From: Pseudomonas indica NBRC 103045
GTDB lineage: Bacteria > Pseudomonadota > Gammaproteobacteria > Pseudomonadales > Pseudomonadaceae
Length of the DNA stretch: 64,000 nucleotides
Assembly (NCBI RefSeq): GCF_002091635.1
Contig: NZ_BDAC01000019.1
Span: 62,001 to 126,000 of the forward strand
Reading direction: 5' to 3'
Part shown: positions 34,231 to 43,257 of the stretch, in pieces
Layout of the letters: every line of letters begins with the position of its first letter
How positions within the stretch are numbered: the first letter of the stretch is position 1
Notes under the pieces: generated by a model
What the model was told of the DNA's origin: nothing
The model's database searches: none
Seen by the model: only the letters and a program-made list of their open reading frames with translations
Position numbers and translations under genes: made by a program

Positions 34231-35352
34231 ATGAGTACCGAAACCCTGGCTAAAACTCCCTTGCACGCCCTGCATCTCGAACTGGGCGCGCGCATGGTGC
34301 CGTTCGCCGGCTACGACATGCCCGTCCAATATCCCCTGGGCGTGCTCAAGGAGCACCTGCACACCCGCGAGCAGGCCGGCCTGTTCGACGTGTCGCACAT
34401 GGGCCAGATCATCCTGCGTGGCGAGAACGCCGCCCGCGCCCTGGAAACCCTGGTGCCGGTGGATATCGTCGACCTGCCTGCCGGAATGCAGCGCTATGCG
34501 ATGTTCACCGACGAAAACGGCGGCATCCTCGACGACCTGATGGTCGCCAACACCGGCGAGTTCCTCTTCCTGGTGGTCAACGCCGCCTGCAAGGAGCAGG
34601 ACCTGGCCCACCTGCAGAAGCACATCGGAAACCAGTGCCAGATCGAAAGCCTGTTCGAAAGCCGCGCCCTGCTCGCCCTGCAAGGCCCCAAGGCGGTGGA
34701 CGTGCTGAGCCGCCTGGCACCCGAGGTGGCGAAGATGACCTTCATGCAGTTCGCCCGCGTCACCCTGCAGGGCGTGGACTGCTTCGTCAGCCGCTCCGGC
34801 TACACCGGCGAGGACGGCTACGAGATTTCCGTCCCGGTGGAGCAGGCCGAACGCCTGGCCCGCACCCTGCTGGCCGAGCCGGAAGTGCAGCCCATCGGCC
34901 TCGGCGCCCGCGACTCCCTGCGCCTGGAAGCCGGCCTGTGCCTCTATGGCCATGACATGAGCACCGCCACCACGCCGATCGAAGCCAGCCTGACCTGGGC
35001 CATCTCCAAGGCCCGCCGCGCCGATGGCGCGCGCGCCGGCGGCTTCCCCGGCGCCGAGCGGATCTTCGCCCAACAGCACGACGGCGTGGCCAGCAAACGC
35101 GTCGGCCTGCTGCCGCAGGAACGCGTGCCGGTACGCGAAGGCGCGGAAATCGTCGATGCCGACGGCAACGTCATCGGCCAGGTGTGTAGCGGCGGCTTCG
35201 GCCCGACCCTGGGCGCGCCGGTGGCCATGGGCTACGTGCAGGCCGCCAAGACCGCGCTGGACAGCGACGTCTGGGCCCTGGTGCGCGGCAAGCGCGTACC
35301 GATGAAAGTCGCCAAGACCCCGTTCGTGCCGCAGCGCTACTATCGCGGCTGA
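34231..35352 (+). CDS. gcvT: Glycine cleavage system aminomethyltransferase (T protein)
   Basis: A 373-residue folate-binding protein that releases ammonia and methylene-tetrahydrofolate from the H-protein adduct. Conserved features are HLELGARMVPFAGYDMPVQYP, the catalytic Asp region in FDVSHMGQI, and the SRSGYTGEDGYEI segment. A GGAGAAAAG ribosome site precedes it after a 97-bp gap. Last gene of the operon, followed by a strong terminator. Confidence 0.95.
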   Translation: MSTETLAKTPLHALHLELGARMVPFAGYDMPVQYPLGVLKEHLHTREQAGLFDVSHMGQIILRGENAARALETLVPVDIVDLPAGMQRYAMFTDENGGILDDLMVANTGEFLFLVVNAACKEQDLAHLQKHIGNQCQIESLFESRALLALQGPKAVDVLSRLAPEVAKMTFMQFARVTLQGVDCFVSRSGYTGEDGYEISVPVEQAERLARTLLAEPEVQPIGLGARDSLRLEAGLCLYGHDMSTATTPIEASLTWAISKARRADGARAGGFPGAERIFAQQHDGVASKRVGLLPQERVPVREGAEIVDADGNVIGQVCSGGFGPTLGAPVAMGYVQAAKTALDSDVWALVRGKRVPMKVAKTPFVPQRYYRG

Positions 35353-35363
35353 CCGCCCCACCC

Positions 35364-35391
35364 AAGACCCGGCATTCGCCGGGTCTTTTTT
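35364..35391 (+). terminator. gcv operon terminator
   Basis: AAGACCCGGC and GCCGGGTCTT pair around ATTC and run into a T-tract, 12 bases after the gcvT stop. Confidence 0.9.
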
Positions 35392-35429
35392 ATCGCGGAT
35401 GAATCCGCCTCACATGACGCCCCCCTCAG

Positions 35430-35662
35430 CCCGCCGGCGAATAAATTCGCCCCTACACGGGTTCCCCCTCGCCCTCCGGGGCGGTGTTGAGCCATGCACA
35501 TTTTTTCCGAAATCACTGCACACCGTAGGAGCCAGCTCTGCTGGCGAAATGTTGGTGGGGCCTGTCGCAGACAGAGCCCGTTCCAACAAAGGTCAGGCCA
35601 CATTTGTAGGGACGAATTCATTCGCCCCCCCTCCGCCGAGCGAATAATTCGACCCTACAACA
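35430..35662. repeat. REP-like palindrome cluster downstream of gcvT
   Basis: Short palindromes of two kinds repeat here: GGCGAATAAATTCGCC (35436-35451), a GTAGGAGCCAGCTCTGCTGGCG unit (from 35527), and ACGAATTCATTCG / GCGAATAATTCG units near 35610-35660 bounded by GTAGGG and CCCTAC. The same units recur at 42.2, 42.36, 45.85, 53.0-53.3, 59.28 and 62.2 kb. They have no coding potential. Confidence 0.8.
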
Positions 35663-35735
35663 GAGTCCCTGGCACGAATCACGCATCGCTCTTTCCGCGC
35701 CGTTGAGCGGCTCATAACCGGATGCCATGAAATTT

Positions 35736-35788
35736 TCTGACTTTAAGGTCAGATTTTTGTTGACCCAAAAGTCAGACCTTACTACATT
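35736..35788 (+). promoter_or_regulatory. xdhA promoter with two TCTGAC-type operator palindromes
   Basis: TCTGACTTTAAGGTCAGA (35736-35753) is an 18-bp near-palindrome. Six bases on, TTGACCCAAAAGTCAGA (35760-35776) begins. TTGACC (35760-35765) and TACATT (35783-35788), 17 bases apart, form a plausible promoter, so the second element overlaps the -35 and spacer. A 15-of-17 match to the second element lies upstream of the purine permease gene (43624). Confidence 0.55.
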
Positions 35789-35876
35789 GGCTTTCATACG
35801 AGCCCCGGAACCCGCCTGCGCGGCCCCCTCGCGCCGAGACGGGCTCTGACAACAATAAAAGTGCCTGGAGGTTGCC

Positions 35877-37334
35877 TTGATCCAGTTTTTACTCAACCGG
35901 GAGCTGCGCACCGAGCGTGCCCTCGACCCCAACGTCACGGTGCTGAACTATCTGCGGGAGCACCTCGGCAAGTCCGGAACCAAGGAAGGCTGCGCCTCCG
36001 GCGATTGCGGCGCGTGCACCGTGGTGGTCGGCGAGCTGGACGGTGCGGACGGCCAAGAGCGAATCCGCTACCGCACCCTCAATTCCTGCCTGACCTTCGT
36101 CTCCTCGCTGCACGGCAAGCAGCTCATCACCGTCGAAGACCTCAAGCACAGTGGCCAACTGCACAGCGTCCAGCAGGCCATGGTGGACTGCCACGGCTCG
36201 CAGTGCGGGTTCTGCACCCCCGGCTTCGTCATGTCGCTGTTCGCCCTGCAGAAGAACCGGGCCACCGGTGGCGCCGACAAGGCACAGGCCCACGAAGCCC
36301 TGGCCGGCAACCTGTGCCGCTGCACCGGTTACCGCCCGATCCTCGAAGCCGCCGAGCAGGCCTGCTGCCAGCAACAGCCGGACCAGTTCGACGCCGCCGA
36401 AGCCGAGACCATCGCCCGGCTCAAGGCCATCGCCCCGCGCGAAACCGCCGAGCTGAACAGCGGCGATAAGCGCTGCCTGCTGCCGCTGACCGTCGCCGAC
36501 CTGGCCGACATCTACACCGCCAACCCGCAGGCCCGGCTGCTCGCCGGCGGCACCGACCTGGCGCTGGAAGTCACCCAGTTCCACCGTGAGCTGCCGGTGA
36601 TGATCTATGTCGGCCATATCACCGAGATGAAGCGCGTCGAACGCTTCGACGACCGTCTCGAAATCGGCGCGGCCACCCCGCTGACCGACTGCTACGACGC
36701 GCTGGCCGCCGAATATCCGGACTTCGGCGAGCTGCTGCACCGCTTCGCCTCCCTGCAGATTCGCAACCAGGGCACCCTCGGCGGCAACATCGGCAACGCC
36801 TCGCCGATCGGCGACGCCCCGCCGCTGCTGATAGCCCTCGGCGCCCGGATCGTTCTCAACAAGGGCGGCGAGCGTCGCACCCTGGCGCTGGAGGACTACT
36901 TCCTCGACTACAAGGTGACGGCCCGCCAGGACGCCGAGTTCATCGAGAAAATCATCGTGCCGCGCGCCCGGCCGAACCAGACATTCCGCGCCTACAAGGT
37001 GTCCAAACGTCTGGACGACGACATTTCCGCCGTCTGCGCCGCGTTCAACCTGACCGTAGAGGATGGCGAAGTGAAGGAAGCCCGCATCGCCTTCGGCGGC
37101 ATGGCCGCCATTCCGAAGCGCGCCGCCGCCTGCGAAGCCGCCCTGCTGGGCGCCGCCTGGTACCCGGCGGTGATCGAGCGTGCCTGCGAAGCCCTGGCCA
37201 AGGACTTCACCCCGCTCACCGACTTCCGCGCCAGCCGCGAATACCGCCTGCTGACCGCCCAGAACCTGCTGCGTAAATACTTCCTCGAGGTGCAATCGCC
37301 CGAGGTCGAGACACGGGTGACCGCATATGTCTAA
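35877..37334 (+). CDS. xdhA: Xanthine dehydrogenase small subunit XdhA, TTG start
   Basis: A 485-residue subunit with a plant-ferredoxin-like 2Fe-2S domain (CASGDCGACTVVVG), a second 2Fe-2S domain (CGFCTPGF and NLCRCTGYRP), and an FAD domain from about residue 190 (LLAGGTDLALEVT, LGGNIGNASPIGD). It moves electrons from the molybdenum centre to NAD. The start is a TTG with GGAG six to seven bases upstream and gives the normal N-terminus MIQFLLNRELR. It overlaps xdhB by eight bases. Confidence 0.95.
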   Translation: MIQFLLNRELRTERALDPNVTVLNYLREHLGKSGTKEGCASGDCGACTVVVGELDGADGQERIRYRTLNSCLTFVSSLHGKQLITVEDLKHSGQLHSVQQAMVDCHGSQCGFCTPGFVMSLFALQKNRATGGADKAQAHEALAGNLCRCTGYRPILEAAEQACCQQQPDQFDAAEAETIARLKAIAPRETAELNSGDKRCLLPLTVADLADIYTANPQARLLAGGTDLALEVTQFHRELPVMIYVGHITEMKRVERFDDRLEIGAATPLTDCYDALAAEYPDFGELLHRFASLQIRNQGTLGGNIGNASPIGDAPPLLIALGARIVLNKGGERRTLALEDYFLDYKVTARQDAEFIEKIIVPRARPNQTFRAYKVSKRLDDDISAVCAAFNLTVEDGEVKEARIAFGGMAAIPKRAAACEAALLGAAWYPAVIERACEALAKDFTPLTDFRASREYRLLTAQNLLRKYFLEVQSPEVETRVTAYV

Positions 37335-39726
37335 CCACAACAAGATGACCAAGAGCCAGGACGAACTGGCAGCCCTGTTCCGTGCCGAACTGACCACCGG
37401 TGTCGGTCGTCCCGTGAAGCACGAGAGCGCGCCCAAGCATGTCTCCGGCGAAGCGGTGTACATCGACGACCGCCTGGAATTTCCCAACCAGTTGCACGTC
37501 TATGCGCGTATGAGCGACCGCGCCCACGCTCGCATCGTGCGCATCGACACCGCCCCCTGCTATGAAATCCCCGGCGTGGCCATCGCCATTACCAGCCAGG
37601 ACGTCCCCGGCCAGTTGGACATCGGCCCGGTGGTGGCCGGCGACCCGCTGCTGGCGGACGGCAAGGTGGAATATGTCGGCCAGCCGGTGATCGCGGTCGC
37701 CGCCGACAGCCTGGAAACCGCGCGCAAGGCGGCCATGGCCGCGATCATCGAATACGAAGACCTGGAGCCGGTGCTGGACGTGGAAGAGGCCCTGCGCAAG
37801 CGCCACTTCGTCCTCGACAGCCACCAGCACAAGCGCGGCGACTCGGCCGCCGCCCTCGCCGCCGCACCGCGCCGCCTGCAAGGCACGCTGCACATCGGCG
37901 GGCAGGAACACTTCTACCTGGAAACGCAGATTTCCTCGGTGATGCCCACCGAAGACGGCGGCATGATCGTCTACTGCTCCACCCAGAACCCCACCGAAGT
38001 GCAGAAACTGGTCGCCGAGGTGCTCGGTGTGCCGATGAACAAGATCGTCATCGATATGCGCCGCATGGGCGGCGGCTTCGGCGGCAAGGAGACCCAGGCC
38101 GCCGGCCCGGCCTGCCTGTGCGCGGTGATCGCCCACCTGACCGGGCGGCCGACCAAGATGCGCCTGCCACGCATGGAAGACATGACCATGACCGGCAAGC
38201 GCCACCCGTTCTTCGTCCAATACGACGTGGGCTACGACGACGACGGCCTGCTGCACGGCATCGAGATCGAACTGGCCGGCAACTGCGGCTACTCGCCGGA
38301 CCTGTCCGGCTCCATCGTCGACCGCGCCATGTTCCACTCGGACAACGCCTACTATCTGGGCGACGCCACCGTGATCGGTCATCGCTGCAAGACCAACACC
38401 GCCTCGAACACCGCCTATCGTGGCTTCGGCGGGCCGCAGGGGATGGTCGCCATCGAGGAGATCATGGACGCCGTCGCGCGCAGCCTCGGCAAGGACCCGC
38501 TGGACGTGCGCAAGCGCAACTACTACGGCAAGGATGAGCGCAACGTCACCCACTACTACCAGACCGTGGAGCACAACATGCTCCAGGAAATGACCGCCGA
38601 GCTGGAAGCCAGCGCCGAATACGCCAGGCGCCGCGAGGAAATCCGCACGTTCAACGCCAGGAGCCCGGTACTGAAGAAGGGCCTGGCGCTGACCCCGGTG
38701 AAATTCGGCATCAGCTTCACCGCCACCTTCCTCAACCAGGCCGGCGCTCTGATCCACATCTACACCGACGGCAGCATTCACCTGAACCATGGCGGCACCG
38801 AGATGGGCCAGGGCCTGAACACCAAGGTCGCCCAGGTGGTGGCCGAAGTCTTCCAGGTGGACGTCGAGCGCATCCAGATCACCGCGACCAACACCGACAA
38901 GGTGCCGAACACCTCGCCGACCGCCGCTTCCAGTGGCGCCGATCTGAACGGCAAGGCCGCGCAGAACGCCGCCGAGACCATCAAGAAGCGCCTGGTGGAA
39001 TTCGCCGCGCGGCACTTCAAGGTCACCGAGGAAGACGTCGAGTTCCGCAACGGCCAGGTGCGCGTGCGCGACCAGTTCCTCGCCTTCGAGGCGCTGATCC
39101 AGCTCGCCTACTTCAACCAGGTCTCGCTCTCCAGCACCGGCTTCTACCGCACGCCGAAGATTTTCTACGACCGCGAGAAAGCCGCCGGCCGGCCGTTCTA
39201 CTACTACGCCTACGGTGCCGCCTGCTCGGAGGTGATCGTCGATACCCTCACTGGCGAGTACAAGATGCTGCGCAGTGACATCCTCCACGACGTCGGCGCC
39301 TCGCTGAACCCGGCCATCGACATCGGCCAGGTGGAAGGCGGCTTCGTCCAGGGCATGGGCTGGCTGACCATGGAAGAGCTGGTGTGGAACGACCAGGGCA
39401 AGCTGATGACCAACGGTCCGGCCAGCTACAAGATCCCGGCCGTGGCGGACATGCCCCTGGACCTGCGGGTGAAGCTCGTGGAGAACCGCAAGAACCCGGA
39501 GGACACCGTGTTCCACTCCAAGGCCGTGGGCGAGCCGCCGTTCATGCTTGGCATTTCCGTGTGGTGCGCGATCAAGGACGCGGTGGCCAGCCTCGCCGAC
39601 TACCAGGCACAGCCCCGGATCGACGCCCCGGCGACGCCGGAGCGCGTGCTCTGGGGCGTGCAGCAGATGAAAGCGCTGCAGCAGGCGGCCGCTCCGGCGA
39701 CCGCCACCGAAGCCGAACCGGCCTGA
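37327..39726 (+). CDS. xdhB: Xanthine dehydrogenase molybdenum-binding subunit XdhB
   Basis: A 799-residue catalytic subunit oxidising hypoxanthine and xanthine to urate. Molybdopterin-contacting motifs RMGGGFGGKE and GGTEMGQGLNTKV are present. Near the end KAVGEPPFML contains the catalytic glutamate. It is translated from an overlap with xdhA and followed by a strong hairpin and a 54-codon ORF before xdhC. Confidence 0.96.
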   Translation: MSNHNKMTKSQDELAALFRAELTTGVGRPVKHESAPKHVSGEAVYIDDRLEFPNQLHVYARMSDRAHARIVRIDTAPCYEIPGVAIAITSQDVPGQLDIGPVVAGDPLLADGKVEYVGQPVIAVAADSLETARKAAMAAIIEYEDLEPVLDVEEALRKRHFVLDSHQHKRGDSAAALAAAPRRLQGTLHIGGQEHFYLETQISSVMPTEDGGMIVYCSTQNPTEVQKLVAEVLGVPMNKIVIDMRRMGGGFGGKETQAAGPACLCAVIAHLTGRPTKMRLPRMEDMTMTGKRHPFFVQYDVGYDDDGLLHGIEIELAGNCGYSPDLSGSIVDRAMFHSDNAYYLGDATVIGHRCKTNTASNTAYRGFGGPQGMVAIEEIMDAVARSLGKDPLDVRKRNYYGKDERNVTHYYQTVEHNMLQEMTAELEASAEYARRREEIRTFNARSPVLKKGLALTPVKFGISFTATFLNQAGALIHIYTDGSIHLNHGGTEMGQGLNTKVAQVVAEVFQVDVERIQITATNTDKVPNTSPTAASSGADLNGKAAQNAAETIKKRLVEFAARHFKVTEEDVEFRNGQVRVRDQFLAFEALIQLAYFNQVSLSSTGFYRTPKIFYDREKAAGRPFYYYAYGAACSEVIVDTLTGEYKMLRSDILHDVGASLNPAIDIGQVEGGFVQGMGWLTMEELVWNDQGKLMTNGPASYKIPAVADMPLDLRVKLVENRKNPEDTVFHSKAVGEPPFMLGISVWCAIKDAVASLADYQAQPRIDAPATPERVLWGVQQMKALQQAAAPATATEAEPA

Positions 39727-39740
39727 CCGCACAGGCCGAC

Positions 39741-39769
39741 GGGAGCGGATTCGCGCTGAATCCGCTCCC
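39741..39769. other. 12-bp perfect hairpin between xdhB and the small ORF
   Basis: GGGAGCGGATTC and GAATCCGCTCCC pair around GCGCT, 15 bases after the xdhB stop and 21 before the next ATG. No T-tract follows. It could lower expression of the small ORF and xdhC relative to xdhAB or protect the xdhAB message. Confidence 0.65.
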
Positions 39770-39790
39770 GCAAGAAACGGGTGCACAACA

Positions 39791-39955
39791 ATGACAAGAC
39801 ACACCGAACATCAACCGGATACCCCGGCCACGCAGGGCCGCGAAACCCTGCCGCCGCTGTTCCTGCTGGAGCCGCCGGCCCCTCGTCCGCAGAAGGACGA
39901 CTGGCGCCTGTCGCGCACCGCCAAGCCCCTGCGCACCTGGAGGCTGAGCAAATGA
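39791..39955 (+). CDS. 54-residue unknown ORF, translationally coupled to xdhC
   Basis: ATG at 39791, stop TGA at 39953-39955, which overlaps the xdhC start (ATGA). The product begins MTRHTEHQPDTPATQGRETL, has a proline-rich hydrophobic middle (LPPLFLLEPPAPRPQ) and a basic aromatic end (DDWRLSRTAKPLRTWRLSK). No signal peptide is visible and I recognise no family. It has no strong ribosome site. Coding support is the overlap geometry and G/C-ending codons. It might be a real XdhC-associated peptide or just a coupling leader. Confidence 0.5.
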   Translation: MTRHTEHQPDTPATQGRETLPPLFLLEPPAPRPQKDDWRLSRTAKPLRTWRLSK

Positions 39956-40788
39956 GCAACACCGGATGGATCGGCGCCCTCGCCGAGCTGCAACAAAAGG
40001 GCGAGCCCTGCGTGCTGGTGACCATCATCGAAGAGCGCGGCTCCACCCCGCGCAATGCCGGCTCGAAGATGATCGTCACCCGCGAGCGCATCTTCGAGAC
40101 CATCGGCGGCGGCCATCTGGAATACAAGGCCATGGAACTGGCGCGCGAGATGCTGGAAAACCGCAGCCAGGAAACCCGCCTGGAGCGCTTCAGCCTGGGC
40201 GCCAGCCTCGGCCAGTGCTGCGGCGGCGCCACCGTGCTGCTGTTCGAACCCATGGGCCAGCCGCAGGCGACCATCGCCGTGTTCGGCGCCGGCCACGTCG
40301 GTCGTGCCCTGGTGCCGCTGCTCGCCAGCCTGCCGTGCAAGGTGCGCTGGATCGACTCGCGGGAGAACGAATTCCCCGAACAAGTCCCGGCCGGCGTGGA
40401 GAAAGTGATCAACGACGAGGTGGTGGACGAAGTGGATGCGATGCCCTCCGGCAGCTACTTCATCGTCATGACCCACAACCACCCGTTGGACCTGGAACTG
40501 ACCGCCGCCATCCTCAAGCGCAACGACTTCGCCTACTACGGGCTGATCGGCTCGCGCACCAAGCGCGTGAAGTTCGAGCATCGCCTGCGCGAGCGCGGCT
40601 TCCAGGCCGAGGTCATACAGCGCATGCGCTGCCCCATGGGCCTGCCGGAAGTGAAAGGCAAGCTGCCCATCGAGATCGCGGTGTCCATCGCCGGCGAAGT
40701 GATCGCCACCTACAACGCCCATTTCGGCGCCGAGACCCGCAAGGGCGAGACCGTGACCAAGCTGCTGCCCGCCTCCCGTCGCGGCTGA
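39952..40788 (+). CDS. xdhC: Xanthine dehydrogenase accessory protein XdhC
   Basis: A 278-residue chaperone that binds and sulfurates the molybdenum cofactor before insertion into XdhB. N-terminal VTIIEERGSTPRNAGSKM and GGGHLEYKAM match the XdhC domain. A Rossmann-like half follows (AVFGAGHVGRALVPLLA), with GSRTKRVKFEHRL near the end. The start overlaps the 54-residue ORF. Gene order xdhA-xdhB-xdhC-guaD is the usual Pseudomonas arrangement. Confidence 0.94.
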   Translation: MSNTGWIGALAELQQKGEPCVLVTIIEERGSTPRNAGSKMIVTRERIFETIGGGHLEYKAMELAREMLENRSQETRLERFSLGASLGQCCGGATVLLFEPMGQPQATIAVFGAGHVGRALVPLLASLPCKVRWIDSRENEFPEQVPAGVEKVINDEVVDEVDAMPSGSYFIVMTHNHPLDLELTAAILKRNDFAYYGLIGSRTKRVKFEHRLRERGFQAEVIQRMRCPMGLPEVKGKLPIEIAVSIAGEVIATYNAHFGAETRKGETVTKLLPASRRG

Positions 40789-40790
40789 CT

Positions 40791-40835
40791 GCGGATGGGG
40801 CGACACGCCGTTCTCGCGCCTCGCCCCGTCCGCAC
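40791..40835. other. Hairpin between xdhC and guaD
   Basis: GCGGATGGGGCGA pairs, with one mismatch, with TCGCCCCGTCCGC across a 17-base loop. No T-tract follows; probably an intra-operon stability element. Confidence 0.45.
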
Positions 40836-40875
40836 GCCCACACCACAGCCTTCATTCGATTGAGCCAAGCGTGAC

Positions 40876-42180
40876 ATGAACGAAAAACTGAAAGCCTACC
40901 GCGCCGCCATCCTGCACAGCCTCGCCGACCCGAGCGAGGTCGGTATCGAGCAGTCCTACCAGTATTTCGAAGACGGCGTGCTGCTCGTCGAGGACGGCCG
41001 GGTGGTGAAAGTCGGCGCCGCCGAAGACCTGCTGCCGACGCTGAAAGGCGTCGAGGTGGTCGAATACCGCGACGCCCTCATCACCCCTGGTTTCATCGAC
41101 ACCCACATCCACTACCCGCAGACCGGCATGATCGCCTCCTACGGCGAACAACTGCTGGACTGGCTGAACACCTACACCTTCCCCACCGAGCGCCAGTTCG
41201 CCGACAAGGCCCACGCCAGCGACGTGGCGAACATCTTCCTCAAGGAGCTGCTGCGCAACGGCACCACCACCGCGCTGGTCTTCGGCACCGTGCACAAGCA
41301 GTCGGTGGATGCCTTCTTCGAGGCCGCCCAGGCGCTGAACCTGCGGATGATCGCCGGCAAGGTGCTGATGGACCGCAACGCCCCGGACTACCTGACGGAC
41401 ACGGCGGAATCCGGCTATGCCGACAGCAAGGAGCTGATCGAACGCTGGCACGGCAAGGGCCGCCTACACTATGCGGTAACCCCGCGCTTCGCGCCGACCA
41501 GCACTCCGGAGCAACTGACCCTGGCCGGCAAGCTGCTCGCCGAATACCCGGACCTGTACATGCACACCCACCTGTCCGAGAACCGCAAGGAGATCGAGTG
41601 GGTGCGCGAGCTGTTCCCCGAGCGCAGCGGCTACCTGGACGTCTATGACCACTACCGGCTGCTCGGCGCGCGCTCGGTGTTCGCCCACGGCGTGCACCTC
41701 TGCGACCACGAATGCCAGCGCCTCGGCGAGACCGGCTCGGCCATCGCCTTCTGCCCCACCTCCAACCTGTTCCTCGGCAGCGGCCTGTTCGACCTGGACA
41801 AGCTGGAGCGCCACGGCGTGCGCGTCGGCCTGGGCACCGATGTGGGCGCCGGCACCAGCTTCTCCCAGTTGCAGTCGCTGAACGAGGCGTACAAGGTCCT
41901 GCAACTCCAGGGCAAGAAGCTCGACCCGTTCAAGTCGCTGTACCTGGCAACCCTGGGCGGCGCCCGTGCACTGTACCTGGACGACAAGATCGGCAACTTC
42001 GCCCAGGGCAAGGACGCGGACTTCGTGGTGCTCGACTACCGAGCCACCCCGCTGATGACCTATCGCCTGCAGCAAGCCAATACGCTGGAAGAAAAACTCT
42101 TCGCCCTGATGACCCTCGGCGACGACCGCGCAGTGAAGGAAACCTTCGCCACCGGGCAGTCGGTGCATCGACGCGGTTGA
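40876..42180 (+). CDS. guaD: Guanine deaminase
   Basis: A 434-residue amidohydrolase converting guanine to xanthine, the substrate of XdhAB just upstream. Zinc ligands appear in FIDTHIHYPQTG and MHTHLSENRKEIEW. The catalytic Asp is in GLGTDVGAGTSFS. The NRKEIEW and HGVHLCDHE segments are typical of bacterial GuaD. Length is normal, and it is probably the last gene of the xdh operon. Confidence 0.95.
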   Translation: MNEKLKAYRAAILHSLADPSEVGIEQSYQYFEDGVLLVEDGRVVKVGAAEDLLPTLKGVEVVEYRDALITPGFIDTHIHYPQTGMIASYGEQLLDWLNTYTFPTERQFADKAHASDVANIFLKELLRNGTTTALVFGTVHKQSVDAFFEAAQALNLRMIAGKVLMDRNAPDYLTDTAESGYADSKELIERWHGKGRLHYAVTPRFAPTSTPEQLTLAGKLLAEYPDLYMHTHLSENRKEIEWVRELFPERSGYLDVYDHYRLLGARSVFAHGVHLCDHECQRLGETGSAIAFCPTSNLFLGSGLFDLDKLERHGVRVGLGTDVGAGTSFSQLQSLNEAYKVLQLQGKKLDPFKSLYLATLGGARALYLDDKIGNFAQGKDADFVVLDYRATPLMTYRLQQANTLEEKLFALMTLGDDRAVKETFATGQSVHRRG

Positions 42181-42186
42181 ACGGGT

Positions 42187-42382
42187 TTCTCGTAGAGGCG
42201 AATTCATTCGCCTGGCCGGCTGCACATTGATCGTTCCCACGCTCCGCGTGGGAATGCAACGCCAGACGCTCCGCGTCTGCGGGACGCGGAGCGTCCCTGG
42301 AGGGGTTCCCACGCGGAGCATGGGAACCATCGGCGGGCTATCGCAAGGCTTTTCCGTAGGGGCGAATAAATTCGCCCTACCC
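42187..42382. repeat. Repeat cluster: REP-like units plus GTTCCCACGC-type palindromes
   Basis: GTAGAGGCGAATTCATTCGCC (from 42193) and GTAGGGGCGAATAAATTCGCC (from 42357) are the same family as downstream of gcvT. Between them (42233-42331) is a second family: GTTCCCACGCTCCGCGTGGGAA followed by CAGACGCTCCGCGTCTG, GGACGCGGAGCGTCC and TTCCCACGCGGAGC. These tandem short palindromes are familiar from many Pseudomonas genomes. Confidence 0.75.
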
Positions 42383-43144
42383 TCACCGCGTGGCGGCGCG
42401 GCCGGCCTTCTTCTTCGTCTGCAGCAGGTGCGAGAACACCGCGTGCAGGTCGTCCGAAGCGCTGTCCTCGTCGAGGTTGAGCTTGCTGTCGATGTGATCC
42501 ATGTGATGCATCATCAGGGTCACCGCCTTGTCCTTGTCGCGAGCCTCGATGGCGTCGATCAACTCGTTGTGCTCGTCGTAGGAACAATGCTGGCGACCGC
42601 TGCTTTCGTACTGGGCGATGATCAGCGAGGTCTGCGACACCAGGCTGCGCTGGAAGCTGATCAGCGGTGCGTTCTTCGCCGCCTCGGCCAGCTTCAGGTG
42701 GAACTCGCCGGAGAGACGGATGCCGGCGCCACGGTCGCCGCGGGAGAAGCAGGCCTGTTCCTCGGAGACCATCTGGCGCAGCTCGGCAAGCTGCTCGGCG
42801 GTGGCATGCTCCACCGCCAGCTCGGTGATGGCGCGCTCCACCATACGTCGCGCGAAGAAGATCTGCCGCGCTTCCTCGACACTGGGGCTGGCCACCACTG
42901 CCCCGCGATTCGGTCGCAGCAGCACCACGCCCTCGTGGGCCAGCCGGGAAAGCGCGCGGCGGATGATGGTGCGGCTCACGCCGAAGATCTCGCCCAATGC
43001 CTCCTCGCTCAGCTTGGTCCCGGGGGCCAGGCGCTGTTCGAGGATGGCATCGAAGATATGGGCGTAGACGACATCGTCCTGAGTCCCGCTGCGGCTCTTG
43101 CCGGCACGCGGCTGCTTCTTGAGGGGCTGCAACTGTTCGTTCAT
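42383..43144 (-). CDS. GntR-family (FadR subgroup) regulator, likely of purine catabolism
   Basis: A 253-residue regulator. The N-terminal winged helix-turn-helix has LSEEALGEIFGVSRTIIRRALSRLAHEGVV and ends with RGAVVASPSVEEARQIF, typical of GntR. The C-terminal all-helical FCD ligand domain follows, with metal-type residues (DEHNELIDAIEARD, MMHHMDHI). The ATG at 43144 is chosen; a TTG at 43159 is possible. It sits between the xdh-guaD operon and a purine permease, and the palindrome at 43246 lies in its own upstream region, suggesting autoregulation. Confidence 0.88.
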   Translation of the reverse strand: MNEQLQPLKKQPRAGKSRSGTQDDVVYAHIFDAILEQRLAPGTKLSEEALGEIFGVSRTIIRRALSRLAHEGVVLLRPNRGAVVASPSVEEARQIFFARRMVERAITELAVEHATAEQLAELRQMVSEEQACFSRGDRGAGIRLSGEFHLKLAEAAKNAPLISFQRSLVSQTSLIIAQYESSGRQHCSYDEHNELIDAIEARDKDKAVTLMMHHMDHIDSKLNLDEDSASDDLHAVFSHLLQTKKKAGRAATR

Positions 43145-43245
43145 GGGGGCTCGCGTCAATGAGGGTCGGCGGATATCCGAACTCTACTGCCTTTCACCGC
43201 TACGAGGGTAAGTGTAACGGTGAATCTGGGTATGAAAGTGCCTGC

Positions 43246-43257
43246 ATTGTACACAAT
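43246..43257. promoter_or_regulatory. Candidate GntR operator upstream of the regulator gene
   Basis: ATTGTACACAAT, an interrupted palindrome (ATTGT-N2-ACAAT), 102 bases before the regulator start. The identical 12-mer occurs upstream of uraH (46570). Confidence 0.65.

Noticed and set aside
35399-35706. Short open frames in the gcvT-xdhA gap
   Set aside because: They are made of REP-like palindromes and terminator sequence, with no ribosome sites.
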